A stretch of DNA of 64,000 bases, from the NCBI GenBank assembly GCA_900541415.1, contig UQJP01000019.1:25230-89229 (forward strand), given 5' to 3'. Of this stretch, positions 19,080 to 29,481 are shown piece after piece; position 1 is the first letter of the stretch; each line of letters begins with the position of its first letter. The notes beneath the pieces are model-generated. The model was not told the DNA's origin and did no database searches. It saw nothing but the letters and a program-made list of their open reading frames with translations. The position numbers and the translations under genes were made by a program. The stretch comes from an uncultured Odoribacter sp. Lineage in GTDB: Bacteria > Bacteroidota > Bacteroidia > Bacteroidales > Marinifilaceae.

Positions 19080-19154
19080 ATGAAAAATTTGTCCCTACAC
19101 CTAAGCAATATTCTTCTCGTGGTCCTCTGCCACGGAATCGAGAAAGGTGTATGA
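19080..19154 (+). CDS. ilv leader peptide 1
   Basis: 24-residue leader peptide beginning MKNLSLHLSN and containing the run ILLVVL, so seven of its first 16 residues are Leu, Ile or Val plus two further Leu codons upstream. It sits directly before an attenuator and is the expected sensor of charged branched-chain tRNAs. Its 3' part contains the antiterminator strand CGAGAAAGGT (19139-19148). A ribosome stalled at the Leu/Val codons would leave that strand free to pair. Confidence 0.85.
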   Translation: MKNLSLHLSNILLVVLCHGIEKGV

Positions 19155-19219
19155 GCAAATGAAATGTGAAAACAGAATGACTATATAGACCTTTCTCGCT
19201 GTGAGAAAGGTTTTTTATT
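19114..19219 (+). promoter_or_regulatory. Attenuator 1 (antiterminator/terminator switch)
   Basis: Strand 2, CGAGAAAGGT (19139-19148), is perfectly complementary to strand 3, ACCTTTCTCG (19189-19198). Strand 3 also pairs with strand 4, GAGAAAGGT (19203-19211), to give a terminator followed by TTTTTT. Strand 1 within the leader peptide (CGTGG, 19118-19122) pairs with CCACG (19130-19134), and TTCTCG (19114-19119) can instead pair with CGAGAA. This is the classic 1:2, 2:3, 3:4 ribosome-mediated attenuator. Confidence 0.85.
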
Positions 19220-19228
19220 TTAAAAATT

Positions 19229-19294
19229 ATGAATTTACAGAACCTACATATGATCGTCATCGGCATGCTACTCGTGGTCCTACTAAGACAATGA
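19229..19294 (+). CDS. ilv leader peptide 2
   Basis: 21-residue leader peptide beginning MNLQNLHMIVIG and containing MLLVVLL. Twelve of its residues are Leu, Ile or Val. It shares the DNA segment CTxCTCGTGGTCCT with leader 1 (19268-19281 versus 19113-19126), so the two attenuators look like a tandem duplication. It starts ten bases after the T run of terminator 1 and is read only if the first attenuator is passed. Confidence 0.85.
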   Translation: MNLQNLHMIVIGMLLVVLLRQ

Positions 19295-19358
19295 GAGGAA
19301 GGTTGTGTATTATAAAAAATAATGTAAGCCTTTCTCTCTGACCGGAAAGGCTTTTTTT
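19293..19358 (+). promoter_or_regulatory. Attenuator 2 (antiterminator/terminator switch)
   Basis: GAGAGGAAGG (19293-19302) pairs with CCTTTCTCTC (19329-19338) with one G-U pair as antiterminator. The alternative terminator is AGCCTTTC (19327-19334) with GAAAGGCT (19345-19352), followed by a T run. It lies 30 bases before ilvD. Confidence 0.8.
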
Positions 19359-19387
19359 GTGAAAAACTAAATAAACCAGACAATAAT

Positions 19388-21202
19388 ATGAAACACACAT
19401 TACGGAGTGCTATCACCACAACAGGGCGCAGAATGGCAGGAGCGCGCAGCCTCTGGCGTGCCAACGGGATGAAGGATGAACAATTCGGAATGCCCATTAT
19501 CGGAATCGCTAACTCGTTCACACAACTCGTTCCGGGACATGTGCATTTGCATGAGATCGGGCAATACGTGAAATCGATGATCGAAGCACGCGGCTGTTTC
19601 GCTGCCGAATTCAATACCATCGCCATTGACGACGGAATCGCAATGGGACACGACGGTATGCTCTATTCCCTGCCTTCCCGTGATATTATCGCCGATAGTG
19701 TAGAATATATGGCCAACGCCCATAAAATCGACGCACTGGTTTGCATCAGCAACTGTGACAAGATCACTCCGGGCATGCTGATGGCCGCAATGCGTCTGAA
19801 TATTCCGACCATCTTTGTATCGGGAGGCCCGATGGAAGCCGGAAATTTCAATGGCCGGGGGGTAGACCTGATCGATGCCATGGTGATGAGTGCAGACAGC
19901 ACATATAGTGATGCCGACATTGAAAAGGTGGAAAGATGTGCCTGTCCGGGTTGCGGTTCCTGTTCCGGGATGTTCACGGCCAATTCCATGAATTGCCTGA
20001 ACGAGGCGTTAGGTTTGGCATTGCCGGGAAACGGAACGATTGTAGCCACCCACACCAACCGCCGTCGGTTATTCGAAAAAGCGGCATCGCTGATCGTTCA
20101 GATGGCAGGACAATATTATTTCGAGGGCGACGATTCCGTGTTGCCCCGCTCTATCGCAACGAAAGCCGCCTTTGAAAACGCCATGTCGCTGGACATTGCT
20201 ATGGGCGGATCGACCAATACCGTCCTTCATTTATTGGCAGTAGCCCACGAAGCGGGAGTTGATTTTACGATGCAGGACATCGACCGCCTGTCGCGGAAAA
20301 TTCCGGTATTGTGCAAAGTAGCCCCGAACTCCCACTACCACATTCAGGATGTGAACCGGGCGGGCGGAATCATGGCTATTTTGGGAGAACTGGCGGAGGC
20401 CGGATTGATCGATACCACCGTTAACCGGGTGGGATATAAAAACCTGGCAGCCTGCCTCGACAAATATTATATCGGCAGCAAAAATTTCAGCCAAAAAGCC
20501 CGTAAATTCTATTTAAGTGCCCCTGCCGGGGTATTTAGTAATACGTTAGGATCACAGAACGAATACCATAAGGAATTTGATACCGACCGCAAAAAAGGAT
20601 GTATCCGTGATCTGGAACATGCTTATTTCAAAGACGGCGGACTGGCTGTGTTATCAGGAAACATTGCTAAAGACGGCTGTATCGTAAAAACAGCGGGAGT
20701 GGAAGAATCGCTTTTTGTATTCAAAGGAACGGCAAGGGTTTTCGAATCGCAGGAGCAAGCCATGAACGGAATTTTGAACGACGAAGTAAAAGCCGGGGAC
20801 GTGGTGGTGATCCGCTACGAAGGCCCGAAAGGCGGTCCCGGTATGCAGGAAATGCTTTACCCGACCTCTTACCTGAAATCCAAACATCTCGATAAAGCCT
20901 GTGCGCTGATTACAGATGGCAGGTTTTCAGGAGGCACTTCCGGCCTGTCTATCGGCCACGTATCGCCCGAAGCCGCAGCAGGCGGAGCAATTGCCATTGT
21001 CCGTAACGGCGATCCTATCGAAATCAACATTCCGCAACGGAGCATCAACCTTATGCTGAGTGAAGAAGAAATCGAAAAGCGGCTGGCAGAGCAAAAAACC
21101 TTTAAGCCGGAAAACCGCGACCGCAAAATTCCGTTGTCGCTGCAAGCCTACTCTATGCTGGTAAGTTCAGCAGATAAGGGAGCCGTAAGAGAAATCAAAT
21201 AA
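19388..21202 (+). CDS. ilvD: Dihydroxy-acid dehydratase
   Basis: 604 residues. Fe-S enzyme that dehydrates dihydroxy acids to the 2-oxo acids of valine and isoleucine biosynthesis. The cluster ligands are visible in [10 protein letters not shown] and [17 protein letters not shown], and the C-terminal substrate motif is [15 protein letters not shown]. First gene of the branched-chain operon, directly after the tandem attenuators. Length is normal (about 560-615 in the family). Confidence 0.96.
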   Translation: MKHTLRSAITTTGRRMAGARSLWRANGMKDEQFGMPIIGIANSFTQLVPGHVHLHEIGQYVKSMIEARGCFAAEFNTIAIDDGIAMGHDGMLYSLPSRDIIADSVEYMANAHKIDALVCISNCDKITPGMLMAAMRLNIPTIFVSGGPMEAGNFNGRGVDLIDAMVMSADSTYSDADIEKVERCACPGCGSCSGMFTANSMNCLNEALGLALPGNGTIVATHTNRRRLFEKAASLIVQMAGQYYFEGDDSVLPRSIATKAAFENAMSLDIAMGGSTNTVLHLLAVAHEAGVDFTMQDIDRLSRKIPVLCKVAPNSHYHIQDVNRAGGIMAILGELAEAGLIDTTVNRVGYKNLAACLDKYYIGSKNFSQKARKFYLSAPAGVFSNTLGSQNEYHKEFDTDRKKGCIRDLEHAYFKDGGLAVLSGNIAKDGCIVKTAGVEESLFVFKGTARVFESQEQAMNGILNDEVKAGDVVVIRYEGPKGGPGMQEMLYPTSYLKSKHLDKACALITDGRFSGGTSGLSIGHVSPEAAAGGAIAIVRNGDPIEINIPQRSINLMLSEEEIEKRLAEQKTFKPENRDRKIPLSLQAYSMLVSSADKGAVREIK

Positions 21203-21219
21203 GTAAGACACACACAATA

Positions 21220-22956
21220 ATGACTACTACTACTCAAACTAAATATATGGAAAAATCGAAAACCGAAACCAACTGTTTTTCGGGATCGAAGGCCGTTATC
21301 GAATCCTTCTTAGCGGAGGGGGTAGATACGATCTTCGGTTATCCCGGGGGACAGATCATCCCGGTGTATGATGCTTTATACGACTATCGTGACCGGATTA
21401 ACCACATTCTCGTGCGCCACGAGCAGGGAGCCGTACATGCAGCCCAGGGATATGCCCGGGCAAGCGGGAAAGTGGGAGTATGTATTGTTACTTCCGGACC
21501 GGGAGCTACCAATACAGTAACCGGATTAGCCGATGCTATGATGGACTCTACGCCTATCGTTTTAATCAGCGGACAGGTGGGTTCGGCACAATTGGGAACA
21601 GATGCGTTTCAGGAAACCAATTTTGTCGGCATAACACAAGCGGTAACTAAATGGAACTGCCAGGTGAAAAAGGCTTCCGAGATACCTGCCGTCATAGCCA
21701 AAGCGTTCTATATCGCAAAATCGGGACGTCCCGGGCCTGTGGTGATAGACATCACCAAAGATGCCCAGCAGGAAATAGCGGAATTCCATTACGAAAAAAT
21801 AAACTCGGTACGCAGCTACAATCCCTATCCTGCACCGGATCAGGCCAAACTGACCGAAGCAGCCAAATTAATCAATCTTTCGCGCAGGCCGTTAGCCCTG
21901 GTCGGGCAAGGCGTAATCCTGGGAGGTGCAGAAAAAGAAGTGACGGCATTTATCGAAAAAAGCGGGATTCCGGTGGCTTCCACGCTTTTAGGCTTATCCG
22001 CCCTTCCTTCCGATCACCCGCTGAATGTGGGGATGCTGGGAATGCACGGCAACTACGGCCCGAACATTAAAAACAAAGATTGCGACCTGCTGATCGCTAT
22101 CGGGATGCGTTTTGACGACCGGGTTACAGGGAATCCTGAAAAATTCGGAATCAATGCCAAAATCATCCATCTGGAAATAGACCCGGCAGAGATCAACAAA
22201 ATCGTTTATGCCGATGTTCCGGTAATCGGCGATGTAAAAGAAACTTTACCGCTGCTGACCGAACTGACCGCCGAAAACAGCCATCAGGCGTGGCTGGCGG
22301 AGTTCAAAGCCTGCTACAACATCGAATATCAGGAAATCATCGAGCCGGCAATATACCCCACCTCTCCGCACATCCGCATGGGCGAAGTGGTGAATCTGGT
22401 TACCCAGGCCTATGAGAACGATGCGATCATGGTGACCGATGTGGGACAACAACAGATGATGGCAGCCCGTTATTTCCGCTATACCAACACCCGGAGTGTG
22501 GTTACTTCCGGCGGATTGGGAACGATGGGTTTCGGACTTCCTGCCGCCATCGGGGCAAAGCTCGGCGCACCCGAACGGGAAGTATGCCTTTTCGTAGGCG
22601 ACGGAGGCCTTCAGATGAACATTCAGGAATTAGGAACGATTCTCCAATCGGAAGTCCCGGTGAAAATCGTCCTGCTCAACAACTGTTTCCTCGGCATGGT
22701 GCGTCAATGGCAGGAATTATTCTACCAAAAACGCTATTCATTCACAGATATGCTCAATCCGGATTTCGGACCGATAGCGGCAGGTTACGGCATTGCTTAT
22801 CAATGTGTGGAGAAAAGGGAAGAACTGGCGAGTGCTATCCAGAAAATGAAAGACCACAAAGGGGCTTACCTGTTAGAAGTCAGAGTGGAAAAAGAAGACA
22901 ACGTGTTCCCGATGGTTCCGGCAGGAGCAGCCGTTTCAGACATCAGGTTAGAATAG
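21220..22956 (+). CDS. ilvB: Acetolactate synthase, large catalytic subunit
   Basis: 578 residues; an alternative ATG at 21247 (MEKSKTE) would drop nine residues and is nearly as likely. ThDP- and FAD-dependent condensation of pyruvate to acetolactate or acetohydroxybutyrate. Motifs: GYPGGQIIPVYDAL, the catalytic Glu in RHEQGAVHAAQGYA, and the ThDP/Mg motif from GDGGLQMNIQEL to LLNNC. It works with the small subunit encoded 27 bases downstream. Confidence 0.96.
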   Translation: MTTTTQTKYMEKSKTETNCFSGSKAVIESFLAEGVDTIFGYPGGQIIPVYDALYDYRDRINHILVRHEQGAVHAAQGYARASGKVGVCIVTSGPGATNTVTGLADAMMDSTPIVLISGQVGSAQLGTDAFQETNFVGITQAVTKWNCQVKKASEIPAVIAKAFYIAKSGRPGPVVIDITKDAQQEIAEFHYEKINSVRSYNPYPAPDQAKLTEAAKLINLSRRPLALVGQGVILGGAEKEVTAFIEKSGIPVASTLLGLSALPSDHPLNVGMLGMHGNYGPNIKNKDCDLLIAIGMRFDDRVTGNPEKFGINAKIIHLEIDPAEINKIVYADVPVIGDVKETLPLLTELTAENSHQAWLAEFKACYNIEYQEIIEPAIYPTSPHIRMGEVVNLVTQAYENDAIMVTDVGQQQMMAARYFRYTNTRSVVTSGGLGTMGFGLPAAIGAKLGAPEREVCLFVGDGGLQMNIQELGTILQSEVPVKIVLLNNCFLGMVRQWQELFYQKRYSFTDMLNPDFGPIAAGYGIAYQCVEKREELASAIQKMKDHKGAYLLEVRVEKEDNVFPMVPAGAAVSDIRLE

Positions 22957-22983
22957 GATTTATAAACAGCAAGACAGTAAAAT

Positions 22984-23511
22984 ATGAATAAAGAATATAT
23001 CATTACAGTATTTTCGGAAAATAAAGTCGGACTGTTAAGCCAGATCACCACCGTGTTCACCTGCCGGAATGTGAATATCGAAAGCCTGACCACTTCGGAA
23101 TCGGCGCTGGCGGGAATACACAAATTCACCATCGTGGTTTATACGGAGCCGGACAAAATTGAAAAACTGGTGAAACAGATCGAGAAAAAAGTGGATGTGC
23201 TGAAAGCTTTTGTCTATACGCCCGATGAAGTGGTGCAGCAGGAAATAGCCCTCTATAAAGTGACCCGGAGCAACAACGTCGAAAAATTGGTACGCGAACA
23301 TCATGTAAGGATACTGGAAATCAGCGACGATTATATCGTGCTAGAAAAAACAGGGCACAAAACCGAGACACAGGAACTGTTTCAATTGCTGAAACCGTTC
23401 GGAGTGCAGCAATTCGTGCGTTCGGGACAGGTAGCTATCATCAAATCGAAACGGGAGCTACTGAACGAATACCTGGAAGAATTGGAAAAATGTAATCAGG
23501 TGACCGAGTGA
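22984..23511 (+). CDS. ilvN: Acetolactate synthase, regulatory subunit
   Basis: 175 residues. N-terminal ACT domain (about 4-78: ITVFSENKVGLLSQITTVFTCR is its start) and a C-terminal ACT-like half (about 85-165). It binds valine and mediates feedback inhibition of the large subunit. Position immediately after ilvB and before ilvC fits. A small GC-rich hairpin (GCCGG..CCGGC) lies in the gap after it. Confidence 0.94.
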   Translation: MNKEYIITVFSENKVGLLSQITTVFTCRNVNIESLTTSESALAGIHKFTIVVYTEPDKIEKLVKQIEKKVDVLKAFVYTPDEVVQQEIALYKVTRSNNVEKLVREHHVRILEISDDYIVLEKTGHKTETQELFQLLKPFGVQQFVRSGQVAIIKSKRELLNEYLEELEKCNQVTE

Positions 23512-23596
23512 ACAGGCGGCCGGAGGAATCCGGCAGGCAGTACACAAGAGATATAAAATAAAAATAACACACTTAAACCATTTAAATTTATTTATC

Positions 23597-24643
23597 ATGG
23601 CAAAAATTAATTTCGGAGGAGTAGAAGAAAATGTTGTAACAAGAGAAGAATTTCCATTGTCAAAAGCTCTCGAAACATTAAAAAATGAAACGATCGCAGT
23701 GATCGGATACGGCGTACAAGGCCCGGGACAGGCATTAAACCTGAAAGACAATGGCTTTAACGTAATCGTAGGACAACGGAAAAACAGTAAAACCTGGGAA
23801 AAAGCCGTTGCCGACGGATGGGTACCGGGAGAAACTCTGTTCGACATCGAAGAAGCTGCCGAAAAAGGTACAATCATACAGTTTTTGTTGTCCGATGCCG
23901 GACAGATTTCCGTATGGCCGACCATTAAAAAACACCTGACCAAAGGAAAAACCCTTTATTTCTCACACGGTTTCGGAATCACCTATAAAGAACGCACCGG
24001 AATTGTTCCTCCGGCAGATGTAGACGTAATCCTGATCGCTCCGAAAGGTTCGGGAACTTCTTTAAGAAGAATGTTCTTACAGGGACGCGGATTGAATTCC
24101 AGCTATGCCATTTTCCAGGACGCTACCGGAAAAGCATGGGACAAAGTGATCGCATTGGGAATCGGTGTAGGATCGGGTTATCTGTTTGAAACCACATTCA
24201 AACGCGAAGTATATTCCGACCTGACCGGAGAACGCGGAACATTGATGGGAGCCATTCAGGGAATCTTTGCCGCACAATACGACACCCTGCGTGCAAACGG
24301 ACACACTCCGTCGGAAGCATTCAACGAAACCATCGAAGAATTGACCCAGAGCCTGATGCCGCTGATCGCTGAAAACGGAATGGACTGGATGTATGCCAAC
24401 TGTTCCACCACAGCCCAGAGAGGAGCTCTCGACTGGTGGAAAAAATTCCGGGATGCAACCAAACCCGTATTTGAAGAACTATACAGCGAAGTAGCCAAAG
24501 GCAACGAAGCACAACGTTCTATCGACTCGAACAGTAAACCGGATTACCGTGAAAAACTGGAAGAAGAACTGAAAGATATGCGCGAATCAGAAATGTGGCA
24601 AGCCGGAGCCGTCGTGCGTAAATTAAGACCGGAAAATAATTAA
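23597..24643 (+). CDS. ilvC: Ketol-acid reductoisomerase
   Basis: 348 residues. Mg-dependent isomerisation and NADPH reduction of acetolactate-type acids. The Rossmann motif GYGVQGPGQALNL, the cofactor loop VGQRKNSKTW and the helical knotted C-domain (GVGSGYLFETTFKREVYSDL, then EDGMD-type region MDWMYANCSTTAQRGALDW) are present. The Arg/Lys/Ser loop suggests NADPH preference (inference). Codon use is more biased than in neighbours, as expected for an abundant enzyme. Confidence 0.95.
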   Translation: MAKINFGGVEENVVTREEFPLSKALETLKNETIAVIGYGVQGPGQALNLKDNGFNVIVGQRKNSKTWEKAVADGWVPGETLFDIEEAAEKGTIIQFLLSDAGQISVWPTIKKHLTKGKTLYFSHGFGITYKERTGIVPPADVDVILIAPKGSGTSLRRMFLQGRGLNSSYAIFQDATGKAWDKVIALGIGVGSGYLFETTFKREVYSDLTGERGTLMGAIQGIFAAQYDTLRANGHTPSEAFNETIEELTQSLMPLIAENGMDWMYANCSTTAQRGALDWWKKFRDATKPVFEELYSEVAKGNEAQRSIDSNSKPDYREKLEEELKDMRESEMWQAGAVVRKLRPENN

Positions 24644-24666
24644 AATCATAAGGTCTTGGCGAGAAA

Positions 24667-24694
24667 GCAGCGGCATACACGTGTATGTCGCTGC
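24667..24694 (+). promoter_or_regulatory. Perfect intercistronic palindrome between ilvC and leuA
   Basis: GCAGCGGCATACAC (24667-24680) is followed at once by its complement GTGTATGTCGCTGC with one G-U pair, giving a long stem with a minimal turn. No T run follows, so it is not a simple terminator. RNA processing or transcript stabilisation is a possibility. Confidence 0.5.
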
Positions 24695-24739
24695 CAAACT
24701 CAAAGCCTTGCTCCTTATTCACCTTATACACCCAATCTT

Positions 24740-26236
24740 ATGAGTGATAAAGTATATATTTTTGATACCACCCTCCGGGATGCAGAGCAAGTACCCGGCT
24801 GCCAGTTGAACACCATTGAAAAAATCGAAGTGGCGCGCCAACTGGAAAAATTAGGCGTGGACATCATCGAAGCAGGCTTCCCGATCTCCAGTCCGGGAGA
24901 TTTCAATTCCGTCGTCGAAATATCGAAAGCGGTCACAAATCCTACGATTTGTGCATTAACCCGTGCCGTCAAAAAAGACATCGAAGTGGCTGGCGAAGCC
25001 CTGAAATATGCAAAAAGAGGTCGTATTCATACTGGGATAGGGACCTCTTTTTATCATATCTATGAAAAGTTAAATTCCAATCCTGAGGAAATCATCAAAC
25101 GCGCTGTCGAGGCCGTAAAATACGCCCGTCAATTCGTGGACGACATAGAATTTTACGCCGAAGACGCTGGACGTACGGAAAACGAGTATCTGGCACGCGT
25201 GGTGGAAGCGGTTATCAAAGCCGGAGCCACGGTGGTAAACATACCCGACACCACAGGCTATTGTCTGCCTAACGAGTACGGAGAAAAAATCGCTTACCTG
25301 ATGAACCATGTTTCCAACGTGGACAAAGCGATTATCTCCACCCACTGCCACAATGACCTGGGAATGGCCACCGCCAACACGATTGCCGGATTGCAAAACG
25401 GAGCACGCCAGGTGGAAGTGACGATCAACGGCCTGGGAGAACGTGCCGGGAACACCGCTCTTGAAGAAGTGACGATGGCCATTGCCTGCCACAAAAACCT
25501 CGATTTCGAGATCGGAATCAACACCAAACAGATCATTGCCACCAGCCAGCTGGTTTCCAGCCTGATGCGCATGCCCGTACAGCCCAACAAAGCGATTGTG
25601 GGGCGGAATGCATTCGCACACTCTTCCGGAATCCATCAGGACGGAGTGCTGAAAAGCCGGGAAACTTACGAAATTATCGACCCGGAAGATGTCGGAGTGG
25701 ATCAATCGAGCATCGTGCTGACCGCCCGTAGCGGACGCGCCGCCCTGAAACACCACCTGAAAGAAATCGGCTATAACCCCGATAACGAAGAGTTGGACTC
25801 TATCTATCAGCGTTTCCTCGATTTGGCGGACAAGAAAAAAGATATTACCACCCGTGACCTCGAAGTGCTGGTAGGCTGCGAAGCTTCCCGGAAAAACCGG
25901 GACATGAAGCTGGTAGGCTTACAGGTAACCTGTGGCTCATCATCCATCCCCACCGCTACCGTACAGATCAGTTTCGGAGGAGATATATTTACGGAAACGG
26001 CCTATGGGAACGGCCCGGTGGACGCTGCGATCAATGCTGTTAAAACCATCACCAAACGGCGGGTACACCTTGAAGAGTATCTGGTACAGGCCATCACCCG
26101 GGGAAGCGACGATCTGGGAAAAGTGCATGTTCAGGTGTCGCACAAAGGAAAAATGTACCACGGTTTTGGAGCAAATACCGACATCGTAACCGCTTCGGTA
26201 GAATCATTCCTGGATGCCATAGCAAAAATTTCCTGA
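24740..26236 (+). CDS. leuA: 2-isopropylmalate synthase
   Basis: 498 residues from the ATG at 24740; an upstream TTG frame would add a non-conserved tail. First committed step to leucine: acetyl-CoA plus 2-oxoisovalerate. TIM-barrel signature [14 protein letters not shown] with an Ala where the family usually has Gly (DGEQ), the metal His pair in [11 protein letters not shown], and [15 protein letters not shown]. The C-terminal LeuA allosteric domain (about 380-498) is present, so leucine feedback inhibition is likely. Operon position next to leuCDB supports LeuA over citramalate synthase. Confidence 0.94.
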   Translation: MSDKVYIFDTTLRDAEQVPGCQLNTIEKIEVARQLEKLGVDIIEAGFPISSPGDFNSVVEISKAVTNPTICALTRAVKKDIEVAGEALKYAKRGRIHTGIGTSFYHIYEKLNSNPEEIIKRAVEAVKYARQFVDDIEFYAEDAGRTENEYLARVVEAVIKAGATVVNIPDTTGYCLPNEYGEKIAYLMNHVSNVDKAIISTHCHNDLGMATANTIAGLQNGARQVEVTINGLGERAGNTALEEVTMAIACHKNLDFEIGINTKQIIATSQLVSSLMRMPVQPNKAIVGRNAFAHSSGIHQDGVLKSRETYEIIDPEDVGVDQSSIVLTARSGRAALKHHLKEIGYNPDNEELDSIYQRFLDLADKKKDITTRDLEVLVGCEASRKNRDMKLVGLQVTCGSSSIPTATVQISFGGDIFTETAYGNGPVDAAINAVKTITKRRVHLEEYLVQAITRGSDDLGKVHVQVSHKGKMYHGFGANTDIVTASVESFLDAIAKIS

Positions 26237-26355
26237 CAACCGGGATAATTCCCGGCTGCCCCCTCCGGAAAGGGCGGGAGGCAGACAGGGTTTTATGAAC
26301 AAACTTGCAAACGCCGTTTGCATTAATCAGGCATAGCGCCTTCAATCATCAGACC

Positions 26356-27750
26356 ATGAAAAAAACATTATTCGATAAAATCTGGGACGCACACACAGTC
26401 GATACCATAGCCGGAGGTTCGTGCGTTTTATATATCGACAGGCAATATATCCACGAAGTAACCAGTCCGCAGGCATTCGAGGGACTACGTTCCCGGGGAG
26501 CGAAAGTGTTCCGCCCGGCACAGGTAACGGCAAGCCCCGACCATAACATACCCACCCACGACCAGCATCTTCCGGTAAGCGAGCCGGAATCGGCCAAACA
26601 GCTGGCTACGCTGGAAAAGAACTGTGCTGAAAATGGAATCACCATTTTTAAAGTAGGCACAGCCCGGAACGGGATTATCCATGTGATGGGGCCGGAAACC
26701 GGACTAACCCAGCCGGGAATGACAATTGTCTGCGGCGACAGCCACACTTCCACCCACGGGGCAATGGGATGTATTGCTTTCGGTATCGGGACCAGCGAAG
26801 TGGAAATGGTGCTTGCTTCCCAATGCGTGTTGCAATCCAAGCCCAAAACCATGCGGATCAATGTGAACGGCACCCTGAAAGAAGGCGTATGTTCGAAAGA
26901 CATCATTTTATACATTATCTCTAAACTGGGAACAGGCGGAGGAACCGGGCATTTCATCGAATTTGCAGGTTCTGCCATCCGTTCGCTCTCGATGGAAGCC
27001 CGGATGACCATTTGCAATATGAGCATCGAAATGGGTGCGCGCGGCGGCATGATCGCCCCGGACGAAACAACATTCGCCTACCTGAAAGGCAGGGAATTTG
27101 CGCCTCAGGGCGAGGCATGGGACAAAGCCCTGGCAGGCTGGAAACAATTGTATAGCGATCCGGATGCCGTATTCGATAAGGAAGTGACCTTCGAGGCCGC
27201 CGATATAAACCCGATGATTACTTACGGCACAAATCCGGGCATGGGTATAGCCGTCACCGGAAATATCCCCGTAGCAGACGACATCGAGGAAAATTCCCGT
27301 CCATCTTTCCTGAAATCATTGGAATATATGGATTTCAAACCGGGCGAAGCCATGATCGGCAAACCCGTGGACTATGTTTTTGTGGGAAGTTGCACCAACG
27401 GCAGGATCGAAGACCTGCGTGCTTTCGCCCACTTTGTGAAAGGCAAGCGCAAAGCCAGCCACGTCACAGCCTGGATTGTTCCGGGAAGCAAACAGGTGGA
27501 GAAACAGGCCATCGAAGAAGGGATTAAAGACACGCTGGAAGCCGCCGGATTCGAATTGCGGCAACCGGGATGTTCGGCCTGTCTCGCCATGAACGACGAC
27601 AAAATTCCCGCCGGGAAATATTGTGTCGCCACCTCCAACCGTAATTTTGAAGGACGACAGGGGCCGGGATCACGTACGTTGCTGGCAGGCCCGTTAGTAG
27701 CGGCAGCGGCAGCTGTGACAGGTGTTGTCACCGATCCTCGTGGTATGTAA
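26356..27750 (+). CDS. leuC: 3-isopropylmalate dehydratase, large subunit
   Basis: 464 residues from the ATG at 26356 ([13 protein letters not shown] is the usual start). Aconitase-family subunit carrying a 4Fe-4S cluster, with ligands in VGSCTNGR and GCSACLAMN. It isomerises 2- to 3-isopropylmalate with LeuD. The 119-base gap after leuA has several small hairpins, for example TGCAAAC/GTTTGCA. Confidence 0.96.
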   Translation: MKKTLFDKIWDAHTVDTIAGGSCVLYIDRQYIHEVTSPQAFEGLRSRGAKVFRPAQVTASPDHNIPTHDQHLPVSEPESAKQLATLEKNCAENGITIFKVGTARNGIIHVMGPETGLTQPGMTIVCGDSHTSTHGAMGCIAFGIGTSEVEMVLASQCVLQSKPKTMRINVNGTLKEGVCSKDIILYIISKLGTGGGTGHFIEFAGSAIRSLSMEARMTICNMSIEMGARGGMIAPDETTFAYLKGREFAPQGEAWDKALAGWKQLYSDPDAVFDKEVTFEAADINPMITYGTNPGMGIAVTGNIPVADDIEENSRPSFLKSLEYMDFKPGEAMIGKPVDYVFVGSCTNGRIEDLRAFAHFVKGKRKASHVTAWIVPGSKQVEKQAIEEGIKDTLEAAGFELRQPGCSACLAMNDDKIPAGKYCVATSNRNFEGRQGPGSRTLLAGPLVAAAAAVTGVVTDPRGM

Positions 27751-27775
27751 AACAACAAATGAAAATTGAAAAACC

Positions 27776-28363
27776 ATGATTGATAAATTCATTACATTGA
27801 CGACTACGGCAGTCCCCCTGAAGATTGAAAATGTCGATACAGACCAGATAATTCCGGCACGGTTCCTGAAGGCTACGACCAAAGAAGGATTCGGCAAGCA
27901 ACTTTTTTACGATTGGCGTTTCGACTCGACTGGAAAACCCAAATCCGACTTCGTGCTGAACTCTCCGGTGTACGGCGGTTCCATCCTCGTGGCCGGAAAA
28001 AACTTCGGATGCGGCTCGAGCCGGGAACACGCAGCGTGGGCAATCTATGGCGCAGGCTTCAAAGCCGTAGTTTCCAGCTTCTTTGCCGACATATTCAGGA
28101 ATAATGCTTTAAATAACGGCTTATTACCCGTGCAGGTATCCGAGGCCTTTCTGGAAAAGCTGTTCAGGGCTATTGGAAACGATCCGCAAACCCGGATCAC
28201 GATCGACCTGGAAAACCAAACGATCAGCCTTCCCGCCACCGGAGAAAGCGAATCGTTCAGCATCACCCCCTATAAAAAAGAGTGCTTGCTGAAAGGTTAC
28301 GACGACATCGACTACCTGATGAGCATTCGGAATAAAATCGAAACTTTTGAACAAACAAAATAA
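27776..28363 (+). CDS. leuD: 3-isopropylmalate dehydratase, small subunit
   Basis: 195 residues, swivel domain subunit of the LeuCD heterodimer. Signatures: [29 protein letters not shown] and [18 protein letters not shown]. It starts 25 bases after leuC. Confidence 0.96.
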   Translation: MIDKFITLTTTAVPLKIENVDTDQIIPARFLKATTKEGFGKQLFYDWRFDSTGKPKSDFVLNSPVYGGSILVAGKNFGCGSSREHAAWAIYGAGFKAVVSSFFADIFRNNALNNGLLPVQVSEAFLEKLFRAIGNDPQTRITIDLENQTISLPATGESESFSITPYKKECLLKGYDDIDYLMSIRNKIETFEQTK

Positions 28364-28405
28364 AATCAGGGACACCCTCCCTGCATTCCTGTAAAAACAA
28401 TAAAA

Positions 28406-29473
28406 ATGGATATAAAATTAGCAGTACTGCCGGGTGACGGAATCGGCCCGGAAATCATAGAGCAAGCCGTGAAAGTAGTAAATGCCGTATGTAAGAAATA
28501 CGGTCATTCCGTAACATATACCTATGGCGTGGTAGGAGCGGCAGCTATCGACAAAACCGGGAACCCCTACCCGGAAGAAACCCATAAAATTTGTATGGAA
28601 GCCGACGCCGTGCTTTTCGGAGCGATCGGTGACCCGCGTTTCGACAACGATCCCAAAGCCAAAGTGCGCCCGGAACAGGGACTTTTGGAGATGAGAAAAA
28701 AATTAGGTTTATACGCCAATATCCGCCCGGTAACTACGTTCAAATCACTGATACATCGTTCCCCTCTGCGGAAAGACCTCGTAGAAGGGGCGGATTTTAT
28801 CTGCATCCGTGAACTAACCGGAGGTATTTATTTCGGACGCCCGCAAGGACGCTCGGAAGACGGACAAACCGCTTTCGACAGTTGCGTTTATACCAAAGCG
28901 GAAATCACCCGCATTTGTAAACTCGGTTTCGAATATGCCCTGGCACGCCGGAGCAAGCTGACTGTGGTGGACAAGGCAAATGTGTTGGCCACCTCCCGGT
29001 TATGGCGGGAAACCGTGCAGAAAATGGCTCCTTCCTATCCGAACGTAGACGTAGAGTATATGTTTGTGGACAATGCAGCCATGAAACTGATCCAGCAGCC
29101 GAAACATTTCGACGTGGTGGTAACGGAAAATATGTTCGGTGACATCCTGACAGACGAAGCCAGCGTTATCACCGGATCGTTAGGTTTATTGCCCTCCGCT
29201 TCGATCGGGGTGCACACCTCTTTGTTCGAGCCGATCCACGGCTCTTATCCGCAGGCAGCGGGCAAAAACATTGCCAATCCGGTAGCCACCATTCTTTCGG
29301 CAGCTATGATGTTTGAATACGCTTTCAACCTGAAAGCGGCGGGAACATCCATCCGGCAGGCAGTGGCGCAGGCTCTGGAAGCCGGAATTGTCACAGAAGA
29401 CATTGCGGAAGGTGATAATAAAGCCTACACTACCACCGAAGTGGGCGACTATATCGCTAAAGCTATAAATTAA
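28406..29473 (+). CDS. leuB: 3-isopropylmalate dehydrogenase
   Basis: 355 residues. NAD-dependent oxidative decarboxylation, the third step of leucine synthesis. GDGIGPEI at the start, substrate Arg residues in [20 protein letters not shown], the metal Asp region [17 protein letters not shown] and the NAD loop [18 protein letters not shown] are intact. Confidence 0.96.
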   Translation: MDIKLAVLPGDGIGPEIIEQAVKVVNAVCKKYGHSVTYTYGVVGAAAIDKTGNPYPEETHKICMEADAVLFGAIGDPRFDNDPKAKVRPEQGLLEMRKKLGLYANIRPVTTFKSLIHRSPLRKDLVEGADFICIRELTGGIYFGRPQGRSEDGQTAFDSCVYTKAEITRICKLGFEYALARRSKLTVVDKANVLATSRLWRETVQKMAPSYPNVDVEYMFVDNAAMKLIQQPKHFDVVVTENMFGDILTDEASVITGSLGLLPSASIGVHTSLFEPIHGSYPQAAGKNIANPVATILSAAMMFEYAFNLKAAGTSIRQAVAQALEAGIVTEDIAEGDNKAYTTTEVGDYIAKAIN

Positions 29474-29481
29474 ACAAAGCT

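Noticed and set aside
25070..25756. Long antisense frames over leuA (228 codons) and leuC (233 codons at 26349-27050)
   Set aside because: They lie wholly opposite well-supported enzymes and have compositions typical of reverse-frame shadows.
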